The notes: generated by a model from the letters alone, not told the origin. A DNA stretch of 64,000 nucleotides from Phaseolus vulgaris (GCF_000499845.2 NC_023758.2:5050170-5114169), one strand, 5' to 3'; counted from the first letter of the stretch, positions 10,709 through 21,566 are shown. Translations and numbers: made by a program.

Positions 10709-12555
10709 GTTCTTCAAGATGAGTAGCTTGGTCTTTTAATTTCAGTTCTTCTTTATTTCATCTTTGTCATTTCAATTCCTTACTTGTCTTGCTGTTTTTA
10801 TATTTTAAATTGTTCTTGGTGTGCTTATGGAAGATCCAACCAAAGCACAATTGTTCAATTGATCTTGAACAAATTCTGTGCAGCTTGTGATAGGATTCCT
10901 TACACCATTGTGTGGCTGTTTTTCTTTTAGGAAATTGAGTCCTTATTGCTTTCTTATAATTGCTTCATTTTATGCTTTGAGTCTTTATTTTCTGAATCTA
11001 TAAATGTTGTGTCAAGTCATGTGAATCCATATTTGTCAACAATTCTTAGTAGTCCTATTATTGGCTTGATTGTTTCTTGCTTTTGGGTCTCTTTATATTG
11101 CTTTAATCTGCTGTTATTTTGATCCTTTGGTGCTTTTTATTTTTAGTTTGAGTTCATAATTGTGTCTTAGTTCTTACACAATTTCCATTCTTACATTTCC
11201 ATTGTGTTAATTTTGGTTATCTTGCTGTTTTCTTCCAGTTTTCCAATTTTCCCCTGTATCATCTCTCTGTTCTGGGCTGTTTTGTTTAAAAAAAAATATT
11301 TCCACCCATAGGAAAATTCTGATTTTCTGGAAAATGCAAGTTTAAAGTGTTATAGAAAAGACAAAAAAAGAATGAGGTCAAAAGAAGCAACAGAAAAAAA
11401 ATGATAAATCTTACAAAATCAGAGTGCAAATCTTGAGCGCTCCAGCTGGCCTAACTGCACACCAAATTTGCAAAAATTATTAAAAAAAAATGGTGCATGC
11501 GTTTTAGGTGATTCCAAAGCCAAAATTTAGATAAGATCCTGAATTTTCTTGCATCCAAATTTCAGAAACAAATTTTACAATTACAGCTCAGCATAAATCG
11601 GGGAACAAACACGTTTTCTGGCCCACAACATTTTCCAGTGGTGCTGTTTTTTTATTTGGTCATCTAATCTAGTGCTTTTCTTTAGGAATTCCTTTTGTGT
11701 GCCAACTTTTATTGAGTACCTTTAATTGTTTGCTTTAATTTCTTGAATCTCTTTCTAAGTTGTGATATTATAAATCCTTTTGGTAGTACTGTTTTCTTTC
11801 AATTAAATTTGTTTCTTGCTTTTGTTCCTTGACCTCTCTTTTTGGGTGCTGGAATTTAATTTCTCCCTTGGTGCTTATGTGCATGGAATTTGACTTGGTT
11901 TAAGGTTTAGCCCTTGTGAATAGGTGCTGGAAATTGGAGAATTAAAGCCAACATTCTAAGGAGGAGACAAAGCCAAAACCGAAACAAGCTTCCTTGAAAC
12001 AAACACTACAAACACCTAGAAGATCAACAATCAAGACAACAAAGAAAGTGCACTAACCAAAAAGAGGAACAACAAAGGGGGTTTTCTTATCTCCTTTACA
12101 ACTTGGTTTATTGTTAATTACCTCTTTCAAATTACGTTTTAGACGGTGAGTGTGTCTTCAAGGGCTCAAAGTGTCCAAGAAGCCTCACCTAGGGCCGAAT
12201 AGCATAGTAATTTTGCTTAGTAATTTGTTGCTTGTTTGAACTTGTTTTTTCTTTTGATTTGGTAGAAACGTTTTGCATGCTTAGTATTGTTTAATTTTTG
12301 TGCTATACCGACTAGCTTTGCTGCATATCTAGCTTACATAGTTTTCTTGCTTTTTGATTTCTCAACTTCTTGTGTTCTAAGTGTTTTACTAAGAGAAACT
12401 TTTGTGTGAAGTCATTGGAGGAAAGTTTTTGGCAAGGAAAAGGCTTGGTACTTAAGTAGTCCATTGTGACTCACCTCCCTTACCTGGAAAACTCCCTTCT
12501 CTAACTTTCCTAAACTTTCTCCAAGTAAAACACCTATATACACAAAGTTTTAGCC
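10709..12555 (+). other. E5 untranslated leader, no gene seen
   Basis: About 1.85 kb of T-rich sequence with no reading frame of note between PBS and gag. Poly-A/T tracts at 11288, 11389 and 11482. I see no RNA gene or clear repeat in it. Confidence 0.6.
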
Positions 12556-12735
12556 ATGTCTTCTTCTTCTCACTCTCCAAAGTCTATAGAAAGTGAAGTA
12601 AAATCTTTGAAAACTCTTTTAAAAGAAGTATCCCAAGCGGTACAATTGATATCTTTTAGACAATTGGAGAATGAGAACAAAATCAATGAGTTGGCTAAAG
12701 CTCAAGAAGAGAAGTCACAAAAATCACAAAAATAA
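12556..12735 (+). pseudogene. E5 gag N-terminus, cut off by stop codons
   Basis: ATG at 12556 opens 59 codons of Ser-rich then Lys/Glu-rich sequence (SSSSHSPKSIESEVK...) ending at TAA 12733-12735 in an A-run. The frame continues past the stop for about 40 more codons to another stop near 12863. The main gag frame (DLPHFYGKEDVEAYLDWEMK) is then entered at about 12870. I infer this was the original gag start and that the element has at least one nonsense change and one frameshift here. Confidence 0.6.
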
Positions 12736-12923
12736 AAAAAAACTCATGCATCCCATTCTCAAAGTATTGAGTCTCTAGGGGAGGGCAGCCGTAGAATCAA
12801 TGATTATTACCAACCACCCCCTAGAAGAACTAGACAAAGGGAGCAAGAGAGCCCAAGGAAGTAAGGGTAGACCTACCCCATTTCTATGGTAAGGAAGACG
12901 TAGAGGCCTACCTAGATTGGGAG

Positions 12924-15512
12924 ATGAAAGTAGAGCAACTCTTTGCTTGCCATAGGGTGAGTGAAGAGAGGAAGGTACCCTTAGCAACGCTTAGTTTCCA
13001 AAGCAATGCCATGTATTGGTGGACCTCTTTAGAGAGAGACCGACGTCTTCATAGGGAGCCTTCCATAGAATATTGGAATGACCTTAGGGGAGCCCTAAGA
13101 CGTCGCCACATACCTTCCTACTACCATAGGGAGTTGATGAACAAGCTCCAAAGACTCCAACAAAAGAACTTAAGTGTGGAAGAGTATAGGCAGAAAATGG
13201 AGCTCTACATGATGAGAGCATCCATTAGAGAGGAAGAAACCACCACCATATCTAGGTTTCTAAGTGGGCTCAACCTTGAGATAAGGGATCGAGTAGAACT
13301 ATTACCCTACCAAGACTTGAATGATTTGGTTCAACTTTGCATTAAAGTTGAACAACAAAATTTGCGCAAAACTTCAAGTCTAAGGGTGGGTTCTTACTCC
13401 AACTCTTATCCCAAGAAAGATTTTAAAAGGGAGGGTAGTACACCTAGAGATGAATCCAAAGAAACTACCAAACCCTTAGTGAAAGATGCCTCCATCCCAT
13501 ACATCCGTGCTAGGGACACCAAGTGTTTTAAATGTTTTGGAAGAGGGCATGTGCAAGCACAATGTCCAAACCAAAGGGTTTTGTTTTTAAAAGGAAAAGA
13601 TGAGTACACAAGTGGTGAGGATGAACCTAGTACTCAAGAAAAAGGGGAAGGAGAAAGGATAAATCCTTTGGAGGGGGACTTATTGATGATTCAAAGAATC
13701 CTCCACAATCAACCTAGTGCATCCAACGAGACACAACGAGAGAACATTTTTCATACTAGATGCAATATTTTGGAAAATATATGCTCTCTTATTGTGGATG
13801 GTGGGTCATGCTGCAATTGCTGTAGCACTAGATTGATTGAAAAATTAAAACTACAAGTAGTTCCTCATCCAAAACCGTACAATTTACAATGGATCAATGA
13901 GGATGGAGAACTACGTGTAGACAAACAAGTGGAAATCGAGTTTTCTATAGGTAACTACAAAGACAATGTTTTATGTGATGTAGTACCTATGGAAGCTTGC
14001 CACATCTTATTAGGTAGACCATGGCAATTTGATAAGAAAACCTCGCATAATGGTCTAACTAACGAGATTTCTTTCATCCACAAGCACAAAAGATTTGTAC
14101 TTAGCCCTTTACCACATTCCCAAGTGGTAAAAGACCAAATACAAATGAAACACAAAAGGGATGAAGAAAAAATAGAAAAAGAAAAAAATTTTGGGAAACA
14201 AAAGGCGTGGGAGAATAGTGTTCCTTCCCACAAGGTCATTCAACAAGTCAAGCACAATGAAACTACCTTTACAAACATGCTTCTTGTTGAACAACCTAGC
14301 CTTTCCTATTGTAAAGGAACACTTGCAAGCATGAGCACAAAAGAAAAGTCTTTAAAAGAAGCTTGCATAGATCAAGACTATTTCTCCAATGTGTTAAGAT
14401 ATCCCCAAAAGAATGACAAGTTATCTATAAGCACCTACCAATTTTTGTATGAAGTAGTGCCTAGAACAACTTGCCATGTCTTATTGAGACAACCATTGCA
14501 AAATGTACAAATTTTCATAAACAATGGTTGTACCAACGAGACTCTCTTTGCACATAAGAGAAAAAGTCTACAAGAAGGAGAACTCATGGGGCAAATGAGA
14601 ATTGAGGAAACTCTAGAGCTTTTAAGAGGAAAACTTTTGTCACCCATGAGAAAAGAGGTTCAAAGACATTACTTTAGGTACAACTCTTGTTTTCAAACTA
14701 CACCTAAAGCAAAGTCTCAAGAACTCTATACTCCTTCACCTTTTGTAAAAGATACTTGGGAAGACACACATTTCATATTAGAGCTTCCTAGGACAACAAA
14801 AGGTCTTGATTCTTTCTTCATGGAAGTGGATAAACTCTTCTTAAGAAAAGTGACAAGCCTCCATGATTTATTTTCAAAAATAAGGGATAGAGCTCCAAAA
14901 TTTGAAAACATAGCTCTCCCTTCTATGCTTCACAAAATCATGAGGGACACCCACAATTCTTGGGATGAGAATCCTTTTCCTTTTATACATGCATACAATG
15001 GAGTAGTCCACAAGATTACTCATATCTCTCCATTTGAAGTTGTATGTGAACATAGTCCTCTTGCCTTTTTAAAGTTGTCACCATTTCCTAAAGGTATTAT
15101 GCCTAAGGAAAAAGTAACTACTTTTGAAACTTTTAGAAAATATAAGAGGATTAGAGGACACCTACAACCCTCAAAAGGGAGATATTGTGAGAAGTTGACC
15201 AAAACAAGAGAAAAACAAAGATGGCAACTTCACACAATTAATTGTTTTCCAAAGGCTCACCCTAACTCCTTTGCTTTGTTTCAGGATTCACATAGATTGA
15301 CATTTGATCCGGGAGGATACATCTTGACGAAGCAAGAGGCTGCTATCCGAGATCAAGAATGCACATCTGAGGATAGATCTTCTCATGAAGGAGGAGATGA
15401 TGGACACCATCCAGCCACAACCATCCCCCAAGCAAAAGCCTTGGATTTGAGGACAAATCCTTTTCAAGAGGGAGGGGATGATGGAGGAGGGCCTAAGCTG
15501 ACCACACTATGA
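12924..15512 (+). CDS. E5 gag-protease polyprotein with integrase-tail remnant
   Basis: 862 codons; translation could start at this Met, but homology extends upstream, so it is 5'-truncated. Residues 1-150: Ty3/gypsy gag core (MYWWTSLERDR, LNKLQRLQQ-like). Zinc knuckle CX2CX4HX4C at 201-214. Retropepsin-like part with VDGG (D292; DSG or DTG is usual) and HILLGRPW near 360-367. Around residues 500-560 a diverged second copy of that module appears (CHVLLRQPL, then NxCTNETLFAHK). RT, RNase H and the integrase catalytic core are absent. Residues of about 690-760 resemble only the integrase C-terminal flank (HAYNGVVHK, ISPFEVV). The frame runs 34 bp into the 3' LTR. Confidence 0.85.
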   Translation: MKVEQLFACHRVSEERKVPLATLSFQSNAMYWWTSLERDRRLHREPSIEYWNDLRGALRRRHIPSYYHRELMNKLQRLQQKNLSVEEYRQKMELYMMRASIREEETTTISRFLSGLNLEIRDRVELLPYQDLNDLVQLCIKVEQQNLRKTSSLRVGSYSNSYPKKDFKREGSTPRDESKETTKPLVKDASIPYIRARDTKCFKCFGRGHVQAQCPNQRVLFLKGKDEYTSGEDEPSTQEKGEGERINPLEGDLLMIQRILHNQPSASNETQRENIFHTRCNILENICSLIVDGGSCCNCCSTRLIEKLKLQVVPHPKPYNLQWINEDGELRVDKQVEIEFSIGNYKDNVLCDVVPMEACHILLGRPWQFDKKTSHNGLTNEISFIHKHKRFVLSPLPHSQVVKDQIQMKHKRDEEKIEKEKNFGKQKAWENSVPSHKVIQQVKHNETTFTNMLLVEQPSLSYCKGTLASMSTKEKSLKEACIDQDYFSNVLRYPQKNDKLSISTYQFLYEVVPRTTCHVLLRQPLQNVQIFINNGCTNETLFAHKRKSLQEGELMGQMRIEETLELLRGKLLSPMRKEVQRHYFRYNSCFQTTPKAKSQELYTPSPFVKDTWEDTHFILELPRTTKGLDSFFMEVDKLFLRKVTSLHDLFSKIRDRAPKFENIALPSMLHKIMRDTHNSWDENPFPFIHAYNGVVHKITHISPFEVVCEHSPLAFLKLSPFPKGIMPKEKVTTFETFRKYKRIRGHLQPSKGRYCEKLTKTREKQRWQLHTINCFPKAHPNSFALFQDSHRLTFDPGGYILTKQEAAIRDQECTSEDRSSHEGGDDGHHPATTIPQAKALDLRTNPFQEGGDDGGGPKLTTL
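15466..15478 (+). promoter_or_regulatory. E5 polypurine tract
   Basis: AAGAGGGAGGGGA directly before the 3' LTR (TGATGG at 15479), the expected plus-strand DNA primer site. Confidence 0.85.
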
Positions 15513-16164
15513 AAGCCAAGCTTCCAAGGCTAAGACCGTCTAGCTTATGAAGAGGAGCGTCTAGACTCAAAGAGGAGCGTCTAGCCTAAGATATGGAGCG
15601 TCTAGACCATGATAAGGAGTGGTTACATAAGGAGCATCTAGAAGGACCGTCTAGCTCACCACACATGGATCAAGCTACGGTTTGGGAAAGCCTTGTAATT
15701 GGTACATGAAGGCCCATTAGGGGTACTTAGTAGATAGGATAGTGTAGAAAGCACTTTTGATGGAAACATTCTAGAAACTAGGGTTGTGTGGCCGGTCATT
15801 GCACATGGCACATGGCTTAGCATTTAGATTTAATTTTGGTTTTCTTTTCCTTAGAAGTTAGCTTACCATTTACGTCCAAGATAGCTTATAAATAGGAAAG
15901 CTATCTCATTGTATTTTTCAAGTTTAATTGAGTAAGGTTATGCTGCCATTTTTGTGCACAAGCTTTACTTCTCCTAGAAATCTAAGCTCTAAACTTCAAT
16001 CCTTTCACCTTCTCCCTTGAGCTGGCCGAACCACTCAAACACCATACTCATCATGCACCTACAAGGCCAACACAACTCCTAGGAGGGTATTGATCATCTC
16101 ACCCATTGCTTCCGCACCTTATTTTTCTACTTTGATTCAAGAAGAACACATGAAAATGCCATCA
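15479..16164 (+). repeat. E5 3' LTR
   Basis: 686 bp, same length as the 5' copy and differing at about three positions. Ends ATGCCATCA, then the flank GCAGA. Confidence 0.92.
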
Positions 16165-16509
16165 GCAGAGGTACTTCACGAGTCAGGCTGCCCTACACTG
16201 GTGTTGTTACTATGGCCTTGAAGCCACCTTTCTCTCCTCTTTATTACTGTTCCTTGGTTATCCAGGGTTTGGGGCCCTCCCACGGCGTCGCCCCCTCCAT
16301 GGTCTTTCCTACCCATGGGTATCGGGGAGCAGCGCTGTGGTCACCTTGACCTTGTGCCATTCCATCTTGGCGACAACCAGTTGGGCGGCGCCCTATCTCG
16401 GCGATGCACTGCTAGGCGACGCCTTACCTGGGCGACGCTTTACGTTGACTTTGACCTTTACGTTGACTTTGACCTTGACTTCGTCAACGCCCGGGTACGG
16501 GACGGTACA
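16165..16509 (-). repeat. E1 5' LTR, outer part, after the E5 insertion
   Basis: Continues the LTR interrupted at 10002. It aligns with E4 LTR 59604-60045: CTTCACGAGTCAGGCTGCCC, TATGGCCTTGAAGCCACC, TCCATGGTCTTTCCTACCC, GACTTTGACCTTGACTT, and the end GGGACGGTACA. The terminal TGTACC on the minus strand is the LTR start. The 36-bp array follows directly at 16510. Confidence 0.8.
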
Positions 16510-17566
16510 ATAGTGATGGTACCATCAGTGTTATTGGTGGGAATAATACTGATGGAACCATCAGTTTTAATGGTGGGAATAATATTGATGGTACCATCAA
16601 TGTTATTGGCGGCAATAATACTGATGTTACCATGAGTGTTATTTGTGGGAATAATACTGATGGTACCATCAATGTTATTGGTGGGAATAATACTGATGGT
16701 ACCATGAGTGTTATTGGTGGGAATAATACTAATGGAACCACCACTGTTATTGGTGGGAATAATACTGATGGAACAATCACTATTAATGGTGGGAATAATA
16801 CTGATGGTACCATCAGTGTTAATTGTGGCAATTATACTGATTGTACCAAGAGTGTTATTTGTGGCACTAATACTGATGGTATCATGAGTGTTATTGGTTG
16901 CAATAAAACTGATGGTACCATCAGCGTTATTGGTGGCAATGATACTGATGGTACCATCAGTGTTATTGGTGGCAATAATACAGATGGTACCATAAGTATT
17001 ATTGGTGGGAATAATACTTATGGAACCATCAGTGTTAATCGTGGTAATAATACTGATAGTACCATCAGTGTTAATGGTGGGAGTAATACTGATGGTACCA
17101 TCAGTGTTAATGGTGGGAGTAATACTGATGGTACCATGAGTGTTATTGGCGGCAATAATACTAATGGTACCATGAGTGTTATTTGTGGGAATAATACTGA
17201 TGGTACCATCATCGTTATTGGTTGGAATAATACTGATGGTACCATCAGAGTTATTGGTTAGAATAATACTGATGGTACCATCAGAATTATTGGTGGAAAT
17301 AAAACTGATGGTACCATCAGTGTTATTGGTGGCAATAATACTGATGTTTCCATCAGTGTTATTGGTGGCAATAATACTGATGAATCCATCAGTGTTATTG
17401 GTGGAAATAATACTGATGTTTCCATCAGTGTTATGGGTGGCAATAATACTGATGGTACCATCAGTGTTATTGGTGGGAATAATACTGATGGAACCATCAG
17501 TGTTATTGGTGGGAATTATACTGATGGAACCATTAGTGTTATTGGTGGGAATAATAGTGATGATAC
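16510..17566 (+). repeat. 36-bp palindromic tandem repeat, block 1
   Basis: About 29 units in head-to-tail order. Unit parts: GGTACC, arm ATCAGTGTTATT, spacer GGTGGG (or GGTGGC), arm AATAATACTGAT. The two arms are reverse complements except for one G/T position. Common variants are GGAACC for GGTACC and TTAAT for TTATT. The last five bases (GATAC, 17562-17566) are the target duplication of E2. The block continues at 27233 after E2. Confidence 0.95.
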
Positions 17567-18360
17567 TGATCCTGCCTGTTGACCGGAGCGCTGGAGAATG
17601 CCTCGTCAAAGGATCGACGTGCGCACCGCTTCTCACCTCCGTTCCTCTTCGGGATCTATCTCAAGAACCTGCAAAGAAACGATACGGCGCCGCTGCGGCC
17701 GATCGCACTCCGACGCTCAAGTCAGTGACGGTATCACCAAAAACTGATAGAACTAGAACCGTGCAAATCCTCTCACAAACAGCTCTGTCACTCGCAAGCG
17801 TAAAGTGTATGAACTGAACGTGCGTACCTCAGAAAATCTGTTAAGAACTCTTATATACCTGGTGGTTTTCTCTCTCCTGGCAGTTACAGACTTGGACACG
17901 TGGCTCGCATCCAACTGTACACGTGCCATCATCTGGAGGCTCCCTGACTTGGCGCTGCTTCTACTCTCATTTTGGCTAAGTTACCTATGCATGGTACTGC
18001 CCAGTGCATAGCTAACTTAGGAGTGCGATCTATACTGGAACTGGCGAGTTAGGGCCTTCATACACCTTCCCTGTGGTCTCGCCGGCCGCCTTCATAATCT
18101 GCTTCTCCTTCATCTTCGGCGATGTGCTTGTTCTGGCGATCTCCGACTGCTTGGTCGCCTGGGTCTTCATCTGGCGACTTGATCTTTAACCTGGCGATCG
18201 CCTATTCTGGTAAACTGGAAGTCGGAACACGCCAGCTTAGCAACCGGCGACTACGCGTGCCCCCCGACTTCTTTCCCTTCTTGCCAACCTGGCGCCTTGT
18301 CAACACGCCTACACTGTAGCAGGATGCCACGTCATCATACCCGACCATCGGGGCGGTACA
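17567..18360 (-). repeat. E2 3' LTR
   Basis: 794 bp. On the minus strand it starts TGTACCGCCCC and ends GGCAGGATCA. TATATAA at 17857-17851 (minus), with two CACGTG G-box cores at 17897-17902 and 17920-17925 lying about 40-70 bp upstream of it. Transcription from this copy would run into array block 1. Confidence 0.95.
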
Positions 18361-18376
18361 CAAGCCCCCCAGTCTT
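18361..18376 (-). promoter_or_regulatory. E2 polypurine tract
   Basis: On the minus strand ACTGGGGGGCTTG abuts the 3' LTR start TGTACC. The same tract is at 37928 in E3 and 60046 in E4. Confidence 0.8.
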
Positions 18377-18957
18377 AAGCGAAGACTTGTCTAGCGAAAA
18401 GACTGAAAGAGCCTTCGTTAACACCGATCTACGTGGCACTGACGCAGAATTCCAAGCGATTGTACTTTCTGCTGCTCTGACGCTCCACCAACCCCTTCAC
18501 TCATCGTTCGACACGTGGCTTTCATCAACGGCTATCTTCATCTGCCGTTAGCGCTTCTCAAAACCATTTCGAAAACCCTTAAACCCATTACGTTCCACTG
18601 TTTCATCACTTTCCTTCGCGCTTGCAAACGCTCTAACTTCCCTCTGCGAAAACTCTCAACGCTCTTCAACGCTCCAGATCACCATCTTCCTCCATCGTCT
18701 TCCTGATCATCGAAAGGTAATTACTTTCCTTCGTCTGCTGGGTTTCCTTGCATTTTCACCGATTTGCATCATCCTGTAACTGCCGGGTGCATACGCTGTG
18801 GGTCGTTTTTCCATTTCTCTTCTGCGTAACTTAGGGCTTTGTCGATCGTCGCAACGAACTCACATTCGTTCGTCGTTTCACCTTCCTTCTGTGACCGAGT
18901 CAGCCTTCGTAACCCTCCTGATCATTTTTCCGTTCTTCTTCCTTTGCAGCTGCCATC
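18377..18957 (+). promoter_or_regulatory. E2 antisense-gene promoter and 5' leader with likely leader intron
   Basis: Lies between PPT and the antisense ATG. It includes CACGTGG near 18509. A leader intron is likely at 18717-18949: AAAG|GTAATT donor and CCTTTGCAG acceptor, 233 bp. The equivalent E3 interval (38285-38517) is also 233 bp with the same junctions, and E4 has a counterpart at 60534-60752 (AAG|GTACGG, CTTCAG). TATA box not identified with confidence. Basis: splice signals seen in sequence; use not shown. Confidence 0.55.
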
Positions 18958-19900
18958 ATGACTCGCACCAAGATTACCCCGAACCCCCCTCCATCAGCAC
19001 GAAACCCTCCTTCACAAGCACACGACTCAGCGCAAGTTCGTGGCGCTTCCTCTTCGCAGGCTGAGAGGCCTGCATCTTCCCAATCTGCTCTGGCCCAGGC
19101 GACTCCACCTAATGCTGGAGGAGCCCCCGTCCCTCTGCCAGACTTCAAAACTCTATACCCCTGGGCTAACCCAACCCTTCTGAAGGAGACCTCGTCGGTG
19201 AACACTGCGGGAGCAGTTCTGCGGTTGACAAAGGGGGACGAGGCCTATCAATCGTTTCACAAGGAGCACGACGAGAGAATGATGGTGCTGCCTTGCCCCG
19301 CCGCTCTGCCAGTGTGTGCTGATGACAAAGTAAGCGCCGACGGGCCCTTCTGCTTTGTCTACACAACTTTCTTCAAGAAGGTTAAACTCAGGTTCCCTCT
19401 CACCCGATTCGAGAGGGAACTCTTGACCGAGCTCAACATCGTTGCCGCCCAGCTTCACCCCAACAGCTGGGCGTTTGTTCGAGCCTTTGAAATAACATGC
19501 GACCACCTGGGGTTGCCTGCGTCGGTGGACGTGTTTTTGTTCCTTTTTGAGGCCAAGCACCCAGGAGACCGCCTGTGGGTCAGCCTGAATGCAGTTGCTG
19601 GGAGATCCATTTTTACCATCTTCCAGCAATCGTACAAAGACTGGAAGGGGAAGTTCATCCAAGTACGCGCCAACGATAAAGACACTTCCCTTCTCGATGG
19701 CTTCCCCTTGTACTGGGTGGACAAGGGGAAAAAGGAGTCCAAGAGCTGCTTCAGGAGGCCCAGAAGTCCTGATAGCATGGGAGCTTTGGACCGAGACCTC
19801 TGTCTATTCTGGAAGAGGGTGGCAGATGCCAACATAACATTCCTGACCCCCACCCTGATCTCCTTCGAATTCTTTGAGGACCAGCTAGAATTCCAAATAG
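18958..19900 (+). CDS. E2 antisense gene, exon 1: gypsy-type transposon-domain protein
   Basis: ATG at 18958, eight bases after the likely leader-intron acceptor. It encodes about 314 residues: a Pro/Ser/Ala-rich N-terminus (1-55), then a domain with LYPWANPTLL, RFPLTRFERELLTELN, HPNSWAFVRAFEI, VDVFLFLFEAK and LDGFPLYWVDKGKK. The same layout is in E3 and E4, which I recall as the Pfam 'putative gypsy type transposon' domain; biochemical role unknown. The exon ends inside a codon at AAATAG|GTTAGG. The phase-1 intron 19901-20082 joins in frame to exon 2, and the apparent stop at 19903-19905 is inside that intron. It runs opposite to gag-pol. Confidence 0.75.
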
Positions 19901-20082
19901 GTTAGGACATCCAAACTGTTGCTTTGACATTACTTCTGATACTGCTTCTGGGCGTCTTATGCGATACGCACAAGACTTTGGTTTTACCTTTTCTGCATAT
20001 ACTACCTGTTTTGCTGTTTTATTGCCTCATACACTTATCTTTTTCTTCTCTGAGCTAACTCGTGCATTTTCGTTTCATGCAG

Positions 20083-21566
20083 ACACCATGTTGGGAAAAA
20101 ACATGCTCGCCAACTTAAAGGCGCTCGCCCGAAACCACGGGTTGGCGACCGGTTCCCAGACGGTGCCCAACTCGGCGGTCGAGAAGGCCATCGTTCATGG
20201 GCGATCACCGCCTAAGGAACCCACCCAGCGCAAGAAACTGGTCCTTAAGAGGCCTAAACAAAAAGCCCCCCAAATCGTCCAAGAGGAGGAAGAAGAGGAC
20301 GACGAGGTCACAGAGGATGGCCTTGTCACGAAAAGGAAGAGGGTGACACCATCTTCTCCACCTGCTCCACCCCCTCTTCCAACCTCATCACCACCATCAA
20401 CGCCCGCTCCTCCTCCCTCATCGCCAACACCACAAGCCCCTTCATCACCAGTCCAAGCAACTCCACTGGCCACTGCGCCACCAGCAGCTGAGGCTCAAGA
20501 GCCAAATTTTCTGGAGGACCCCCCAAGTGCCTCTACGCCACACATCTCAGCTGGAGGGGGCCCCCCTTCAAACACTTCAGCTGCAGAGAACGTTCCAATC
20601 GGGGATGAGGTTGGTCACACCTCTCCAATTCTAATTACCGAATCCCCGATTGCGTCGCCACGCCAAGAAGCAAACACTGAAAATCCTGCTAAGGAAGGTG
20701 GCGGCGAGAACCCTCAACAAGCCCCCCTGGCGCCTCTCCAAGCATCAAATCTTTCCCTTGAAGTCACAAGGATGTGGGAACCTCTGACTGCCAAACTCAA
20801 AACCATAGCAGAGGATATCCCATCGATCATAACGAGGGCTGTGGAGAGCTCCACCAGGAGGCTTCAAGACGATCTCTACAACCTCAAGACCGAAAATAGC
20901 ACTATGAAGGTTGAGGTGGAGAAGATGTCATTCAGCCTGACGCTCGCAGAAATAGAACACTCCCGAGTGGAGGACACCCTGAATACCGAGCTCAGGCTGG
21001 CGCGCAAGGAAGCTGCTGACCTTCGCCGCAAAGTTCATGATCTTGCCCAAGAGAAAGTTGAGCTAGAAAGCAAAATCGTGCCTCTGCGCACCAAGGCGAG
21101 CGACCTGGAGGCTCACATCCAAGCTGACGCCGCCAGGGTGCAAAAACTGGAGCAGAGGTCGATCGACCGCGAGAAGCTACTTGGGCAAGTAGAAAAAGCG
21201 AGGGACGACGCCATGGCTGATCTCGCCGAGGCAAACAAGGAGAAATGAAAGATGGCTGCTGAGTTGGCCCAAGCTCAAACAGAATCCAAGAAGGTTACTG
21301 ACGACCTTCTCCATGCTCAAGAGACCAACGAACAACTCCGAAAACAGGTTGAAGAGCAGGAGCAGCAGAACAAAGAGCTCAAGAAACAGGTTGAAGAACT
21401 TCAAGGGCAATTTGAAGAACTTAAGCTAAACTCTGCTCAGATTCTGGCTGCTGGATTCGAAGCCGCTCGGGAACAATTCGCATGCTTATTCCCCGATCTC
21501 GACCTCAGCATGGTGTCGTTGAACAACGAAGTAGTAGATGGAAAGGTCGTTCCTGCTGAAGACTAA
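20083..21566 (+). pseudogene. E2 antisense gene, exon 2: proline-rich, acidic/basic and coiled-coil part, with one in-frame stop
   Basis: Begins after ..TTTCATGCAG. Order: DTMLGKNMLANLKALARNHG, a basic patch, an acidic run EEEEEDDEVTED, then TKRKRV (possible nuclear signal), a long Pro/Ser/Thr-rich tract, and coiled coil over the last 250 residues, ending with VVDGKVVPAED. An in-frame TGA at 21246-21248 falls where E3 reads KEKEKM. Nearby bases differ as though by a compensated insertion and deletion. The frame continues to TAA at 21566. Without the stop the spliced product would be about 808 residues. Confidence 0.7.

Larger units (their letters stand above)
10003..16164 (+). mobile_element. 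E5: young non-autonomous Ty3/gypsy-type element with gag and protease, nested in the E1 LTR
   Basis: Two 686-bp LTRs (10003-10688, 15479-16164) start TGATGG and end CCATCA. They differ at about three positions seen by eye (CCAAGC/CCTAAGC, CTAGGCTC/CTAAGCTC, GGGTCTTG/GGGTATTG), so insertion was recent. The flanks are GCAGG (9998-10002) and GCAGA (16165-16169), a 4-of-5 match to a target duplication. PBS at 10691 and polypurine tract at 15466-15478 are present. The interior encodes gag and protease and a scrap of integrase C-terminus, but no RT, RNase H or integrase core, so it would need enzymes from elsewhere. Confidence 0.9.
1..16509 (-). mobile_element. E1: old Tat-lineage Ty3/gypsy retrotransposon, left end outside window, interrupted by E5
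   Basis: Minus-strand element. Order in element direction: 5' LTR (16509-16165 joined to 10002-9154), primer-binding site near 9151, gag-protease-RT-RNase H-integrase (9075-3725), then a 3' region with two genes on the opposite strand. The 3' LTR is beyond base 1. Dual RNase H and antisense genes place it in the Tat lineage. Gag-pol has an in-frame stop and several frameshifts, so it is dead. The 5' LTR is split by E5 (10003-16164). Its outer end, TGTACCGTCCC on the minus strand, abuts the 36-bp repeat array at 16510. The target duplication cannot be checked because the other end is absent. Confidence 0.85.

Noticed and set aside
10709..12555. Host gene exon or RNA gene in the E5 leader
   Set aside because: No long frame, tRNA cloverleaf or conserved RNA feature seen. 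It sits between PBS and gag as expected for a leader.
19901..20082. Stop codon after exon 1 and separate start upstream of MLGKNM as two independent genes
   Set aside because: Good donor and acceptor sites with the same phase in E2, E3 and E4 make a single spliced gene the better reading.
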